64,000 bases of DNA, taken from positions 1 through 64,000 of the forward strand of contig JACJXK010000005.1 of assembly GCA_020636675.1 (NCBI GenBank), read 5' to 3'. Source of the stretch: Prevotellaceae bacterium (lineage in GTDB: Bacteria > Bacteroidota > Bacteroidia > Bacteroidales > Paludibacteraceae). Positions within the stretch are counted from its first letter, which is position 1. Every line of letters begins with the position of its first letter. The translations under genes and the position numbers were made by a program. Below, piece by piece: positions 54,048-62,984 of this stretch. Below the pieces are notes generated by a model, which was not told where the DNA came from, made no database searches, and worked only from the letters and a program-made list of their open reading frames with translations.

Positions 54048-55490
54048 TCAGAAGTTAGGCAACAGATAATCCTTTTGGTTGGAGAATATGTTGTCTATGC
54101 TGTTTATCTCTAGGAAAGTAGTGCCTCCTCCCATGCTTTGACTGCCACTCAAGTAGGCCACCTTGTCCTGGAATTTCAGATATCCATTCTCTATCAACAT
54201 CTTTAGTGCTGCGAAGAAGTAATGACGAGTATCCTCTTTCTCCTCTTGATAGATAGGCGTTACTCCATAAGATAGAGCCAACTGTCTAATCAATTGTTCT
54301 TTGTAGCAGATGGCCAAGATAGGACAAGAGCCTCTGTATGCTGCCAAGTGACGTGCCGTTTTGCCGGTGTAGCTGTCTGTGATGATGGCACGTGTGTTGA
54401 GCAAATCCATGGAGTCTACCGCTTGTTTGGCAAGGAACGAAGTGATGTCGTTGTCGTCGTGTTGAGGGATCTTAATGTCGTTGTCCTTCAGTTTGGTTTT
54501 TTCTGCCTCTTCCGCAATTTTTGCCATGGTGCGGACGGCCTCTACCGGATATTTTCCGTAGGCGGTCTCTCCGCTGAGCATCAATGCGTCAGTACGGTAG
54601 AAGATGGCGTTGGCCACGTCTGTCACCTCGGCACGGGTAGGCCTTGGGTTGTTGATCATGGTGTGTAGCATCTGGGTGGCTACGATGACCGGTTTTTTTG
54701 CGATGACACTTTTTCTGATCAGGACGCGTTGTATGCCGGGAATTTTCTCTTGTGCAACCTCGATGCCTAAATCACCTCTGGCAATCATCAGTCCGTATGC
54801 GTATTCGAGAATTTCGTCAGCATTGTCCACTCCTTCTTGATTCTCTATCTTTGCAATTATTTTGATGTCGCTATTGTGTTCGTCGAGTATCTTTTGGATC
54901 TCTAGTACGTCCTCTCTGTTTCTGACGAAAGAGTGGGCGATGAAGTCTATCTTTTTGTCGATGGCATATAGAATGTTGCGTTTGTCTCTCTCGGTGAGTG
55001 ATGGTAGGTTAATCCTCACTCCGGGAACGTTGACGCTCTTGCGGCTGCCTAAAACTCCATCGTTAAGGGCTTCGCAAAGAAGGTAGTCTTCTTCTTTTGC
55101 CAACACTTTGACGTCAATCTCTCCGTCGTCAAAGAGAATGTCAGCTCCTACATTCACATCGTTCACGAAATCTTTGTAGCTGACGGCAATCATCTCTTTG
55201 CTGCTCACCATATTTGGGTCGCCCTTTATCTTGATTCTGTCGCTTGTCCTAATCTCGATTGGCGATTCTGACTTGGTGGTTCTCACCTCCGGGCCTTTCG
55301 TGTCGATAAGAATGCCTATCTGATTGGATACGGTTCTGATGTTGCCTATCACTCGGTCGAATCCTTCAATGTCCATGTGCGCGGAATTGAGTCTGGCTAC
55401 ATTCATGCCTTCGTTGAATAATGCACGAATAAATTCAACATCGCAACGTAAGTCCGATATGGTAGCGATTATCTTTGTCTGTTTTTCCAT
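54048..55490 (-). CDS. pyk: Pyruvate kinase
   Basis: Converts phosphoenolpyruvate and ADP to pyruvate and ATP. 480 aa from the ATG at 55490 (MEKQTKIIATISDLRCD). ARLNSAHMD, DTKGPEVRTT, the active-site IIAKIENQEGVDN, LMIARGDLGIEV and MLSGETAYGKYPVEAV are standard motifs; the C-terminal regulatory domain is present. The upstream ATG at 55532 adds a non-homologous leader. Confidence 0.97.
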   Translation of the reverse strand: MEKQTKIIATISDLRCDVEFIRALFNEGMNVARLNSAHMDIEGFDRVIGNIRTVSNQIGILIDTKGPEVRTTKSESPIEIRTSDRIKIKGDPNMVSSKEMIAVSYKDFVNDVNVGADILFDDGEIDVKVLAKEEDYLLCEALNDGVLGSRKSVNVPGVRINLPSLTERDKRNILYAIDKKIDFIAHSFVRNREDVLEIQKILDEHNSDIKIIAKIENQEGVDNADEILEYAYGLMIARGDLGIEVAQEKIPGIQRVLIRKSVIAKKPVIVATQMLHTMINNPRPTRAEVTDVANAIFYRTDALMLSGETAYGKYPVEAVRTMAKIAEEAEKTKLKDNDIKIPQHDDNDITSFLAKQAVDSMDLLNTRAIITDSYTGKTARHLAAYRGSCPILAICYKEQLIRQLALSYGVTPIYQEEKEDTRHYFFAALKMLIENGYLKFQDKVAYLSGSQSMGGGTTFLEINSIDNIFSNQKDYLLPNF

Positions 55491-55590
55491 CCTTTTTTTT
55501 ATATGGTGAATATCTATTGTCAACAAAAACAATTGATCTTTGTTTTGTTCGGGTTTTGTACGTAGGAAAATGTCCCTTTCTTTTCGTGTC

Positions 55591-56085
55591 TCAAGACAAT
55601 TTTGTCTCTTCCGGTTCTTCCTTTTTCTCCCATTCTTGAAGCATCTCTGTCGCAGACAGGCCGAGAACGGGATGAATCAGGTCTGGCGCAATCTCGGCCA
55701 GTGGGCGCAAGACGAATTCTCTATCCTGAATGAGAGGATGGGGTATCGTCAGTTCCTCTGTTTTTAGAGCCAGATTGTCGAAAAAGAGGATGTCTATGTC
55801 TATCGGACGGTCTTCGTATCCGTTTCCGGTGTGTACTGCCCTTCCCATCTCCCGCTCAATGGCTTTCGCCATTTGCAGGCAACGTTCCGGGGCGTGTTCT
55901 GTCTTGATGCATATCACGGCATTCAGATATTTGTTAGGCGAAGCATAGCCCCATGGCTCTGTTTCGTATAGGGAGGAGAGACATTCCAATGTGCCCAGTA
56001 TGCTTCCGCATATCATAGTGGCATCTGTGATGTTCTTTTTCCTGTCACCCAGATTGGACCCTAATCCTAAATAAATTTTTGACAT
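55591..56085 (-). CDS. folK: 2-amino-4-hydroxy-6-hydroxymethyldihydropteridine pyrophosphokinase
   Basis: Pyrophosphorylates hydroxymethyl-dihydropterin, one step before FolP, whose gene lies at the left edge of this window. 164 aa, normal length. LGLGSNLGDR at the start, YETEPWGY, DRPIDIDILFFDN (signature and Mg-binding Asp) and IPHPLIQDREFVLRPLAEI are all present. It is 85 bases from the downstream gene purE start and 101 from pyk. Confidence 0.96.
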   Translation of the reverse strand: MSKIYLGLGSNLGDRKKNITDATMICGSILGTLECLSSLYETEPWGYASPNKYLNAVICIKTEHAPERCLQMAKAIEREMGRAVHTGNGYEDRPIDIDILFFDNLALKTEELTIPHPLIQDREFVLRPLAEIAPDLIHPVLGLSATEMLQEWEKKEEPEETKLS

Positions 56086-56170
56086 GCTGTGTGTTTTTGA
56101 GAGTAGAAACCATCACCCTCCTCAAAAGAAGAGAAATTGGGTGGTGGCTGTTCCCTTTCTCAAGTGGATG

Positions 56171-56677
56171 TTAGTTCACTTTGAATTTGTATTTGACCTC
56201 TTTTAAGTCTGCGTTGGCTTTTACAATCTTGGCTTTCAGTCCCTCCTTGTATTTCGCTAGTTTTGACTGAAGGTCGCTGTCGCCTACGGCCATCATCTGT
56301 ACGGCTAGTATGCCCGCATTCTGCGCTGCGTTTATTCCTACCGTGGCAACGGGTATTCCCGGAGGCATTTGTACGATGGCAAGTAGCGCGTCCATGCCGT
56401 CGAGCGTGGCGTTGATTGGCACTCCGATCACCGGCACCGTGGTCATGGCCGCTATGACGCCGGGAAGGTGTGCCGCCATTCCTGCTGCCGCTATGATCAC
56501 CTTAATGCCGTTTTTCTGCGCATTGGTCGCAAATTCTTCCACTTCTTTGGGTGTGCGGTGTGCGGACAAAGCATTTATTTCGAAAGGAATTTCGAACTCG
56601 TCGAGTAGCTTTGCTGCTTTATCCATAACGGGCAAGTCGGAGGTGCTGCCCATGATGATGCTTACTACAGCTTTCAT
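56171..56677 (-). CDS. purE: N5-carboxyaminoimidazole ribonucleotide mutase
   Basis: Converts N5-CAIR to CAIR in purine synthesis. 168 aa, typical class I length. IMGSTSDLPVM, the catalytic SAHRTPKEV (His), AAAGMAAHLPGVIAA and MPPGIPVATVGINAAQNAG are diagnostic. First gene of the minus-strand group purE-folK-pyk; a -7-like TATCTTTG (revcomp) lies at 56702-56709. Confidence 0.97.
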   Translation of the reverse strand: MKAVVSIIMGSTSDLPVMDKAAKLLDEFEIPFEINALSAHRTPKEVEEFATNAQKNGIKVIIAAAGMAAHLPGVIAAMTTVPVIGVPINATLDGMDALLAIVQMPPGIPVATVGINAAQNAGILAVQMMAVGDSDLQSKLAKYKEGLKAKIVKANADLKEVKYKFKVN

Positions 56678-56996
56678 TTCGTCATTATTTTAATTAGGCT
56701 GCAAAGATAGCACAAATATCTGAAAGATACGACGGGAAATTTCGGTCTAAATGTAATGTGATGGACCGATGCTCGAATCTACACGCTATTTCCATGAAAT
56801 ATGGAGCTTTAGTCGTTTCCTTTCGCCTTTTTCTTCTAATTTGTCACCTTGGCAATTAAGATGAATAGCCTATCCTTTTGGTGGAGAGGTCGTGTTTCTA
56901 TAAGGAAATTCCTGTTTGACGTGTCCTTGTTTGTTTGGGAAAAAGATAAAACCCGAATTGTGCTCGTTTTTTGTGATCATTAAAAATAACATGGTA

Positions 56997-57626
56997 AGTA
57001 ATGGTTAAAGAATAACTTCCGCAACTTTAAGTGATCATGAAGAAATAACTTACTAAAGTTCGAAACATCTTGAAAACATGCTTTCCAGGCATTGCATTGA
57101 TAGCAAAACATCACATAAATTCTAGGACAGGATTTACAGGATGAAACGGGATTTTTCAAACGTCTCTTTTTCAACAGGCGTACACTCGCCTTTGGCCGCA
57201 GAGGAGGGGAGGTGCGTGCCGCAGCGTGAAAAAACCTTTTTGCCCGAGGTACGAGGGAATAAAAAAGGTTTTAGCGGAGGGATGTGCCGTACCTCCCGGA
57301 AAGCGGGCAACAGCGCAGGCACTTTTGCTTACTTTTCTTGCCGGAGAAAAGTAAGTGCCCGTACGGCAGGAGGACAGGAATGATTGTCGTGTATGGCGCA
57401 TTCCTCCGGAATGCGGTTGCCGATGCCTATTTCCCCCTCTACAAAGAGATAATGCCTATGGCATTTTGTCAAAATCGTCATAAGTTGTTTTTTTCCGATT
57501 ACTTAGTAATGCTTAAAGAATAACTTCCGCAACTTTTTGACAGAAAACCCTTTGCAATTAAATCTTGGTAAGCAGAAATCTGCGGAAGTTATTTTTTTTA
57601 CTGTTACTAAAGTTTAAATCATCTTG
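56997..57626 (+). repeat. Repeat-rich intergenic region with hairpin/MITE-like unit
   Basis: About 1.1 kb between purE and the YdeI-like gene with no gene. A 32-base direct repeat (56997-57028 and 57505-57536, one mismatch) and a 23-base direct repeat (57050-57072 and 57604-57626, three mismatches) define two copies of one unit. The right copy has perfect 13-bp inverted ends, AATAACTTCCGCA (57519-57531) and TGCGGAAGTTATT (57581-57593), followed by a T run; the left copy has lost the second arm. A third pair of related segments (57274-57310, 57711-57750) contains CCCGGAAA-CGGG hairpins. Confidence 0.65.
57352..57496 (+). repeat. Dispersed repeat, copy E
   Basis: Left part matches copy A (TGCCCGTACGGCAGGAGGACAG, here interrupted at 20 bases by small differences; then ATGCGGTTGCCG). 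The core hairpin is AATGCC-TAT-GGCATT (57451-57465), followed by TTGTCAAAATCGTCA and a T run. A 10-bp stem CTTACTTTTC/GAAAAGTAAG lies at its left border. Confidence 0.72.
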
Positions 57627-57775
57627 TATGGTTGATTGCAAAAATATCCCGTAGGGATAGGGTTTTTCCAATATGCTTCGCCACCTTTAGGCGGACACAC
57701 TCCACCGTCTACAGCGGAGGAAATGTACCGTGCCTCCCGGAAAACGGGCAATATGTGAAAAATTACGTGCTTAAA

Positions 57776-58342
57776 TCAATAGTATTTCTCAATTCCGCCA
57801 AAACCTGCGATGAGCTTGTTGTCGTGCGTCTTTTGGAGAAAGTTGGACAGACGTTTTCTGAACTCGTCGGGTCGTTTGCGCGCAGCGTCAATGTAGGCGA
57901 TGCGGATGCGTTTGTAGGGTTCCGAGAATTTCAGGTAATTCTCCCATGTCTTCCCGTCCTTCTTTATCTCTTCCAAAATGTCTGAAGGGAAGACAAACTC
58001 CTTTGAAATGATTTCCCGGATAGTTTTAAGAAAAGATGGATGAATTAGATTATGCTCAAGTAACCATTTCAGCCGTTCTTTGTTGGGCTGCGAATAGCTG
58101 CTTCTCCGATTTCTGGGCGTGAACCGTTGAACGAAACAACTGTCATCTATCTTCTTGTATGTGCTGTCTATCCAGCCTACGCATAGTGCCTCTTCCACTG
58201 CGTCGTTGTACAGGATGCGCCTCCCGCCCGATGCTTTTCGGGCATAAACCAGCCACGCCTCGTTCTCCGTGTCGAAGTGCTGCTGTAACCAATCTCGCCA
58301 TTCGGCGCGGGTCTGAAAGTTAAGTACTGTATCTGGAGTCAT
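57776..58342 (-). CDS. YdeI/OmpD-associated family protein
   Basis: 188 aa soluble protein. LNFQTRAEWRDWLQQHFDTENEAWLVYARKAS, the ALCVGWIDSTYKKID segment, FTPRNRRSSYSQPNKERL and the C-terminal FLQKTHDN with helical repeats are the hallmarks of the YdeI/OmdA family (bacteriocin-protection/stress-associated proteins of unclear mechanism). Preceded by a gap with paired inverted repeats. Confidence 0.88.
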   Translation of the reverse strand: MTPDTVLNFQTRAEWRDWLQQHFDTENEAWLVYARKASGGRRILYNDAVEEALCVGWIDSTYKKIDDSCFVQRFTPRNRRSSYSQPNKERLKWLLEHNLIHPSFLKTIREIISKEFVFPSDILEEIKKDGKTWENYLKFSEPYKRIRIAYIDAARKRPDEFRKRLSNFLQKTHDNKLIAGFGGIEKYY

Positions 58343-58390
58343 ATCCTAATGTGTTTTGCTTCTTTGAATGTGATATACTTGTCAGTCGCT

Positions 58391-58478
58391 TTTACTGCAT
58401 ATAAATAGAAAAATAATATGCAGTAAATTTATCCTTAATAAAATGATACTGCATAATCTTCCGGATGAAATATGCAGT
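58391..58478. promoter_or_regulatory. Two paired inverted repeats of ACTGCATA
   Basis: TTTACTGCATAT (58391-58402) and ATATGCAGTAAA (58416-58427) form a perfect 12-bp inverted repeat. ACTGCATA (58448-58455) and TATGCAGT (58471-58478) form a second one with similar spacing. Four copies of one 8-mer upstream of the YdeI-like gene look like a dimeric regulator's sites. A 63-codon minus-strand frame across them (58392-58583) has no recognisable homology. The rest of the 300-base gap shows nothing else. Confidence 0.45.
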
Positions 58479-58642
58479 GAAATCTCGGTTCTCAATAAAA
58501 TAGGCAGATTCGGTGTGGAAAATGTTTTGTTCTTGTTCAAAATAACCTTTGTACTGAATAAAAAAACATGCTGTTTTGTTCAATCTAGTGTGTTTTTGAA
58601 TGAAACAGAATGTTTCAAGAGGAGAAGTGTCCCTTTGTTCTC

Positions 58643-59395
58643 TTACAAATTTATCTCTGCCTTTCTGGCTTGTGAGTGTTGTAGTTGGCGGGGAACTTTG
58701 TAGTGTTTCCCCTCTTTGATGAATTGTGCTCCTGTCTGTTTAAACCAGAACGACACGCCTTGGGTTGCACATTCATTGCGGAGAGACATCACCCATTCAA
58801 AGTCGCAAGGCCGAGCTTCCGCACCCGACTCGCCGCCGGCAACGACCTGCTCAATCCATGTGCCGATGTGGTACGGGCCTAAATCAATCTTCTCCAAAAG
58901 AGGCTCGCAAATGATGATTTTGTGTTTGATAGGGGCTTTCTCGTAAATAGGCAGACGATAATCGGCCATCGCTTGGTTTTCTACCGTGCAACAGATGGTT
59001 ACGTTGTCATAGCTGTCGCCCCAATCATCGGGCAGGGATTTGCCGAAACGGTCTATCCGTTTGGTGATGATCAGGAAGCGTAGGTCGTTGCGTTCGCGAA
59101 TCATCTTCCAGGCCTCGGCGCGCCATTCGTCTGCATCCGAAACGAAAAAATCGGAGGTGAAGCAGGTATAGACCAACGTGCCGGAGGACACTTTGTACTC
59201 TCCGTTCTTTTTTCGGCGGACGGGCAAATCGAAGCTCTTCGTCTGAGTCACCACCGAGCTGTCTATGTCGCGTTTGGCATCGCCGCGATAGACGTAGCAA
59301 TGCTTGCAGCCGGGACTCAACTTGTGGCAGCCGTGCCAGAGATTCCAGAGGACGGAGCCTCTTTCTATTGCATTGATTGGCATATTTGGAAGCAT
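58643..59395 (-). CDS. DUF5131 (phage Gp37/Gp68-like) protein
   Basis: 250 aa. The opening WNLWHGCHKLSPGCKHCYVYRGDAKR contains the CxxxCxxC-like Cys cluster of the Gp37/Gp68 family (radical SAM-like, as I recall), followed by TSDFF, ITKRIDRF and CEPLLEKIDLG typical of DUF5131. Found in phages and chromosomal accessory regions; function unproven. An ATG at 59383 is an alternative start. A -7-like element (revcomp TATATTTG) lies at 59403-59410. Confidence 0.87.
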   Translation of the reverse strand: MLPNMPINAIERGSVLWNLWHGCHKLSPGCKHCYVYRGDAKRDIDSSVVTQTKSFDLPVRRKKNGEYKVSSGTLVYTCFTSDFFVSDADEWRAEAWKMIRERNDLRFLIITKRIDRFGKSLPDDWGDSYDNVTICCTVENQAMADYRLPIYEKAPIKHKIIICEPLLEKIDLGPYHIGTWIEQVVAGGESGAEARPCDFEWVMSLRNECATQGVSFWFKQTGAQFIKEGKHYKVPRQLQHSQARKAEINL

Positions 59396-59591
59396 TCTTC
59401 GTCAAATATACATTGTCTGCAATTGAAAAACGTTGTTTTTTTACAATTGCGAGACCTCTGGCTGTTGCCCATTTGTCTGTTGTTCATCTCTCTTTTTCGG
59501 ATACAGAAGCTCCATGGTGTGGATTGACTGTGAGTTTCTAATCTTTGTATTTCATAAGGTTTCATGAAAATGAAAATCTTCGATATCTTCT

Positions 59592-60470
59592 TTAATTGTT
59601 GGAATCATATTCCATTACGACCAAACAAGAATCTGGCAAAAAGACACTGGATTCCTGCTCGTCTATGCCTAAAACACTTCGTTCTTGATATAAAATGTCC
59701 TCAATGAAGGTTCTCATCAATTCCGTATGTTCGGAAATGAGGTATATCTTCAAATGCTCCTTTTGGGGACATTCACGGATGAATTTCTTGATGTCGTAAG
59801 GGAATGTATTGTCTGCCCAACTGTCGTTGACCAAGACATCGCGGGCTTCAAACACATATAAGGCACAACTATCTTCGTGTGGATATGAATGAGCTAACAC
59901 ATCCAATTCATGCATTTTTTCGTAACAGTCAAGGTTTGGTACGATTTTGCCCTTGTTCGCTGTCATGTTTTTCCAGTTTTCATCAGTCGGATTGTCAAAG
60001 TATTGTTTCGCTGCTTCTGTGAAATATTGATAGTCACGGTATTTTATATAATTAAACCTATCCCAAAAGAAAGTGGTGCTGCAAAGTAACGACAAACAAA
60101 AACAAGAAACCGTTACAATAAAAATTTCCTTGTTGGGCTTGTCTCCTCGCAGCTGTCTAAATACAAGAAAGAGAGTAACGGAGCCAAGTGCCAACATGCT
60201 AATGTCTAATATCAGTCGGGATGAAGGCCAATACATAATAGCAAACAATATTCCTATTAGAAAAATGGAGATGGAAATTCCTGTCAATATGCTAGTTCCC
60301 TTTTCTTTGTGTTCTAATGTTGGCTTAATTATCGAAAAATAAATGATTCCGGATGAGAAAATAGATGTCCTGATTATTTCCGAAAAAGGAACGTTGAAAA
60401 AACTAATAGAGAATGCGCCTAACAAAAGAAGTGCAAAAATTCTTGTCAAATTTTTCATTGTGATTTTCAT
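59592..60470 (-). CDS. Hypothetical membrane protein
   Basis: 292 aa. Four to five hydrophobic helices fill residues 1-150 (ALLLLGAFSISFF, ILTGISISIFLIGILFAI, LDISMLALGSVTLFLVF, FIVTVSCFCLSLLC). The C-terminal 140 residues are soluble, with CYEKMHELDVLAHSYPHEDS and LYLISEHTELMRTFIEDI-like segments. I do not recognise a family. Single gene on the minus strand, with a -7-like element (revcomp TAACTTTG) at 60568-60575. Confidence 0.7.
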   Translation of the reverse strand: MKITMKNLTRIFALLLLGAFSISFFNVPFSEIIRTSIFSSGIIYFSIIKPTLEHKEKGTSILTGISISIFLIGILFAIMYWPSSRLILDISMLALGSVTLFLVFRQLRGDKPNKEIFIVTVSCFCLSLLCSTTFFWDRFNYIKYRDYQYFTEAAKQYFDNPTDENWKNMTANKGKIVPNLDCYEKMHELDVLAHSYPHEDSCALYVFEARDVLVNDSWADNTFPYDIKKFIRECPQKEHLKIYLISEHTELMRTFIEDILYQERSVLGIDEQESSVFLPDSCLVVMEYDSNN

Positions 60471-60754
60471 TTGATATGCTATTCGATATGGGAACAGCTG
60501 TTAATACTTGGTTGCCTTTTTTAGTTTCCTATGGGGAAACAAACTCCATGGGGAAACAAACTTTTTGCAAAGTTATGGAAAAAATGCGTATTGTCAATCG
60601 TATAGGACGCATCTTGGATGTGGAATTGTCCGATGTCATGTGTTTCGAAATGTTGGACTTTACTGTGCTGTTTTTTATGATTACTAAAATGATTACAGAC
60701 GGACAATCCTATTCCCTGCGTAAATACGCATTTTCCCGCAGTAGACTTTTCACC
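60471..60754. other. Intergenic gap with a short tandem repeat
   Basis: 284 bases without a credible gene. It contains a 17-base tandem duplication (60529-60545 and 60546-60562, ATGGGGAAACAAACT core) and the inverted repeat TGCGTA-AA-TACGCA followed by TTTT (60717-60730), close to the 3' end of the ABC-2 operon. Confidence 0.4.
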
Positions 60755-61858
60755 TCATCCCTGTTTCTTGTAGCTGATTACCGCCCATGTGTTGAAAAAG
60801 AGAGCGAAGCCCATCAAGACGGCGTAATTACTCCATAGCTCGATAATGCTGTTCCCTTGCAGGTAGATACCCCGCATGATCTCCACAAAATAGTGGGGGA
60901 AAACGATATAGGTCAACAGTTGCGCCCATCGTGGCATGGACGAGATGGGAGTGAAAATGCCACTCATCAGGTTGCATACCAAGATGATGAAAAACATGAG
61001 CAACATGGCCTGCAGCATATTAGAGGAGTAGTTGGAGATGATGAGCCCTACGCCCGACATGACCAGGATGAACAGCATTGCACCAAGGTAAAGACCCAAG
61101 AAACCACCAGCTGGAGCTAGGTCATAGACCCCCCATGCTATCAAAAAACAGATGGATAGTACCACCATTCCTATTGTCCAATACGGAATCAGCTTGGCCA
61201 AAATAAACTCGGCACGGCTCACCGGCGTCACGTTCAGCTGTTCTATGGTTCCTTTCTCCTTCTCACTCACGATGTTCATTGCGGGAAGAGCCCCACACAG
61301 CATCAGAATCAAGATGATCATCAGCGCCGGCACCATGAAGTGCCGGTAGTTGAGAGTGGAATTATAGAGATAGTGCGGTATGATATGAACGGTGGCACGC
61401 CCACCACCCTTCTCAACAACAGTCTCCGACAAGAATCGGTCGATGATGTTGGCAAGATAAGAACTTCCGAGCGACCCTTTTGTTCCATTCACGGAGTTGG
61501 CGTCTATCTGAAAAGATATTTCTCCACCGCCGACAATGCCCTCTTCAAATCCGTGAGGAATGGTTAGGATGATGTCACTCGTGGCGGTCTCCACACTCCT
61601 TATCGCATCTCCGTAAGTTGGAACGGTGATAAGGGAGGAGAAGTAGCTGGAGTTTTCCAGATGCTCCTTCAGTCGGCGGGAGACCGAGCTGTGGTCGTTA
61701 TCGACCAGCGCAAGGTGGAGGTTGTCCACTTCCATAGAGGCCACCCAAGGGAAAACGAGCATCAGCATCAGCGGAAACATGACCACCAATCTTGGAAGGA
61801 AGGAGTTGCGTTTGAACTGCAGCAACTCTTTTTTTATGAGATATTTCAATGCTTTCAT
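60755..61858 (-). CDS. ABC-2 type permease (second of pair)
   Basis: 367 aa. One N-terminal helix (LVVMFPLMLMLVFPW), an ectodomain with LALVDNDHSSVSRRLKEHL, and five to six C-terminal helices. It contains NIVSEKEKGTIEQLNVTPVSRAEFILAKLIPYW, the coupling-helix signature of YhhJ/YbhR-like permeases. It forms the membrane part with the next-upstream gene. Distance between the two is 21 bases. Confidence 0.9.
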   Translation of the reverse strand: MKALKYLIKKELLQFKRNSFLPRLVVMFPLMLMLVFPWVASMEVDNLHLALVDNDHSSVSRRLKEHLENSSYFSSLITVPTYGDAIRSVETATSDIILTIPHGFEEGIVGGGEISFQIDANSVNGTKGSLGSSYLANIIDRFLSETVVEKGGGRATVHIIPHYLYNSTLNYRHFMVPALMIILILMLCGALPAMNIVSEKEKGTIEQLNVTPVSRAEFILAKLIPYWTIGMVVLSICFLIAWGVYDLAPAGGFLGLYLGAMLFILVMSGVGLIISNYSSNMLQAMLLMFFIILVCNLMSGIFTPISSMPRWAQLLTYIVFPHYFVEIMRGIYLQGNSIIELWSNYAVLMGFALFFNTWAVISYKKQG

Positions 61859-61879
61859 TGTCTTGTTTTTTTTCGATTC

Positions 61880-62983
61880 TTACTCCAGTCTTATCTTGAA
61901 TTTATGCACTGCGGCAAACAGGATGGTGGCCAATGTGCCCGACAGTATGCACAACTCTTTGATCACGGCCGAGATGTCCACACCTTGTATCATCAGTTTG
62001 CGCATGGCCGAGATATACCAAGTAGTAGGAATGATATTAGAGACATATTGAAGGATGGAAGGCATACTTTCGCGAGGAAATATCATGCCGGAGAGCAGGA
62101 TGATGGGCATCATCAGCACGATGGCGGATATCAGCATGGCAGCAACCTGCGTCTCGACGAGGGTTGATATGAGCAGACCAAAAGCCAAAGCAAGGAGGAT
62201 GTATATCAGCGAGATGGCTATTATCCAGAAAAGACTGCCTGCGATGGGAATATCGAGCACGTACCTTGCCAGAAGTAAGATGGTGGCAAGGTTGACGCAT
62301 GCCAACAGAAAATAAGGAACCATCTTGGCAACCATGATGACAAGAGGCTTCATGGGCGAAACGAGGAGTATCTCCATGGTGCCCGTCTCCTTCTCGCGCA
62401 CAATGGCAACCGATGTCATCATGGCACAGATGAGAATCATAATCATCCCCATGATGCCAGGTACGAAGTTATAGGAACTCTTCATCTGCGGGTTGTACAA
62501 CAGCCGGATGCCGGCTTGTACCTTAGGGCGGGACTCCCCCTTCTCTTCCTGCATCCGCAGTAGCGTGTTTTGTATCATCTGTGCAATGTAGGTGTTTTGC
62601 ATGGAGGCGGTGTTGGGGTCAGCGCCGTTCAGGATGATGCAGACCTCCTTGCCAAAGGGATGTTGCGGAGTGGGTGCCCCGTTGAAAGCCAGAACAGCGT
62701 CAGCCAATCCGTTGCGCAGCAGACTATCCGCATCTGTCTCCGTATGGAGATAACCCCAAAAGTCGAAATGGCTGGTTTGCCCTAGGCAGAAAGCAATTCG
62801 GTTCACATCCACAGTCGTCTTGGGCGTGAGGATGGCCACGCGGACATTCTGCACGTCGGTGGACAAGGCGAAGCCGAACAACAATATCTGTACAACAGGC
62901 ATAGCCAGCAAGATAAGCATAGTACGAGGATCTCGCAGTATGTGGAAAAATTCCTTTTTTACGAATGCCAGAAATTGTTTCAT
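61880..62983 (-). CDS. ABC-2 type permease (first of pair)
   Basis: 367 aa, the same architecture: FFHILRDPRTMLILLAMPVVQILLFGFA at the N-terminus, an ectodomain, and VAIVREKETGTMEILLVSPMKPLVIMVAKMVPYF followed by five helices. Paralogue of the downstream permease. It starts 1 base after the ATPase stop, so it is translationally coupled to it. Confidence 0.9.
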   Translation of the reverse strand: MKQFLAFVKKEFFHILRDPRTMLILLAMPVVQILLFGFALSTDVQNVRVAILTPKTTVDVNRIAFCLGQTSHFDFWGYLHTETDADSLLRNGLADAVLAFNGAPTPQHPFGKEVCIILNGADPNTASMQNTYIAQMIQNTLLRMQEEKGESRPKVQAGIRLLYNPQMKSSYNFVPGIMGMIMILICAMMTSVAIVREKETGTMEILLVSPMKPLVIMVAKMVPYFLLACVNLATILLLARYVLDIPIAGSLFWIIAISLIYILLALAFGLLISTLVETQVAAMLISAIVLMMPIILLSGMIFPRESMPSILQYVSNIIPTTWYISAMRKLMIQGVDISAVIKELCILSGTLATILFAAVHKFKIRLE

Positions 62984-62984
62984 C

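Noticed and set aside
61661..62167. 168-codon plus-strand frame opposite the ABC-2 permeases
   Set aside because: His/Gln/Arg-rich composition is typical of antisense to membrane-protein genes; the minus strand has two clear permeases.
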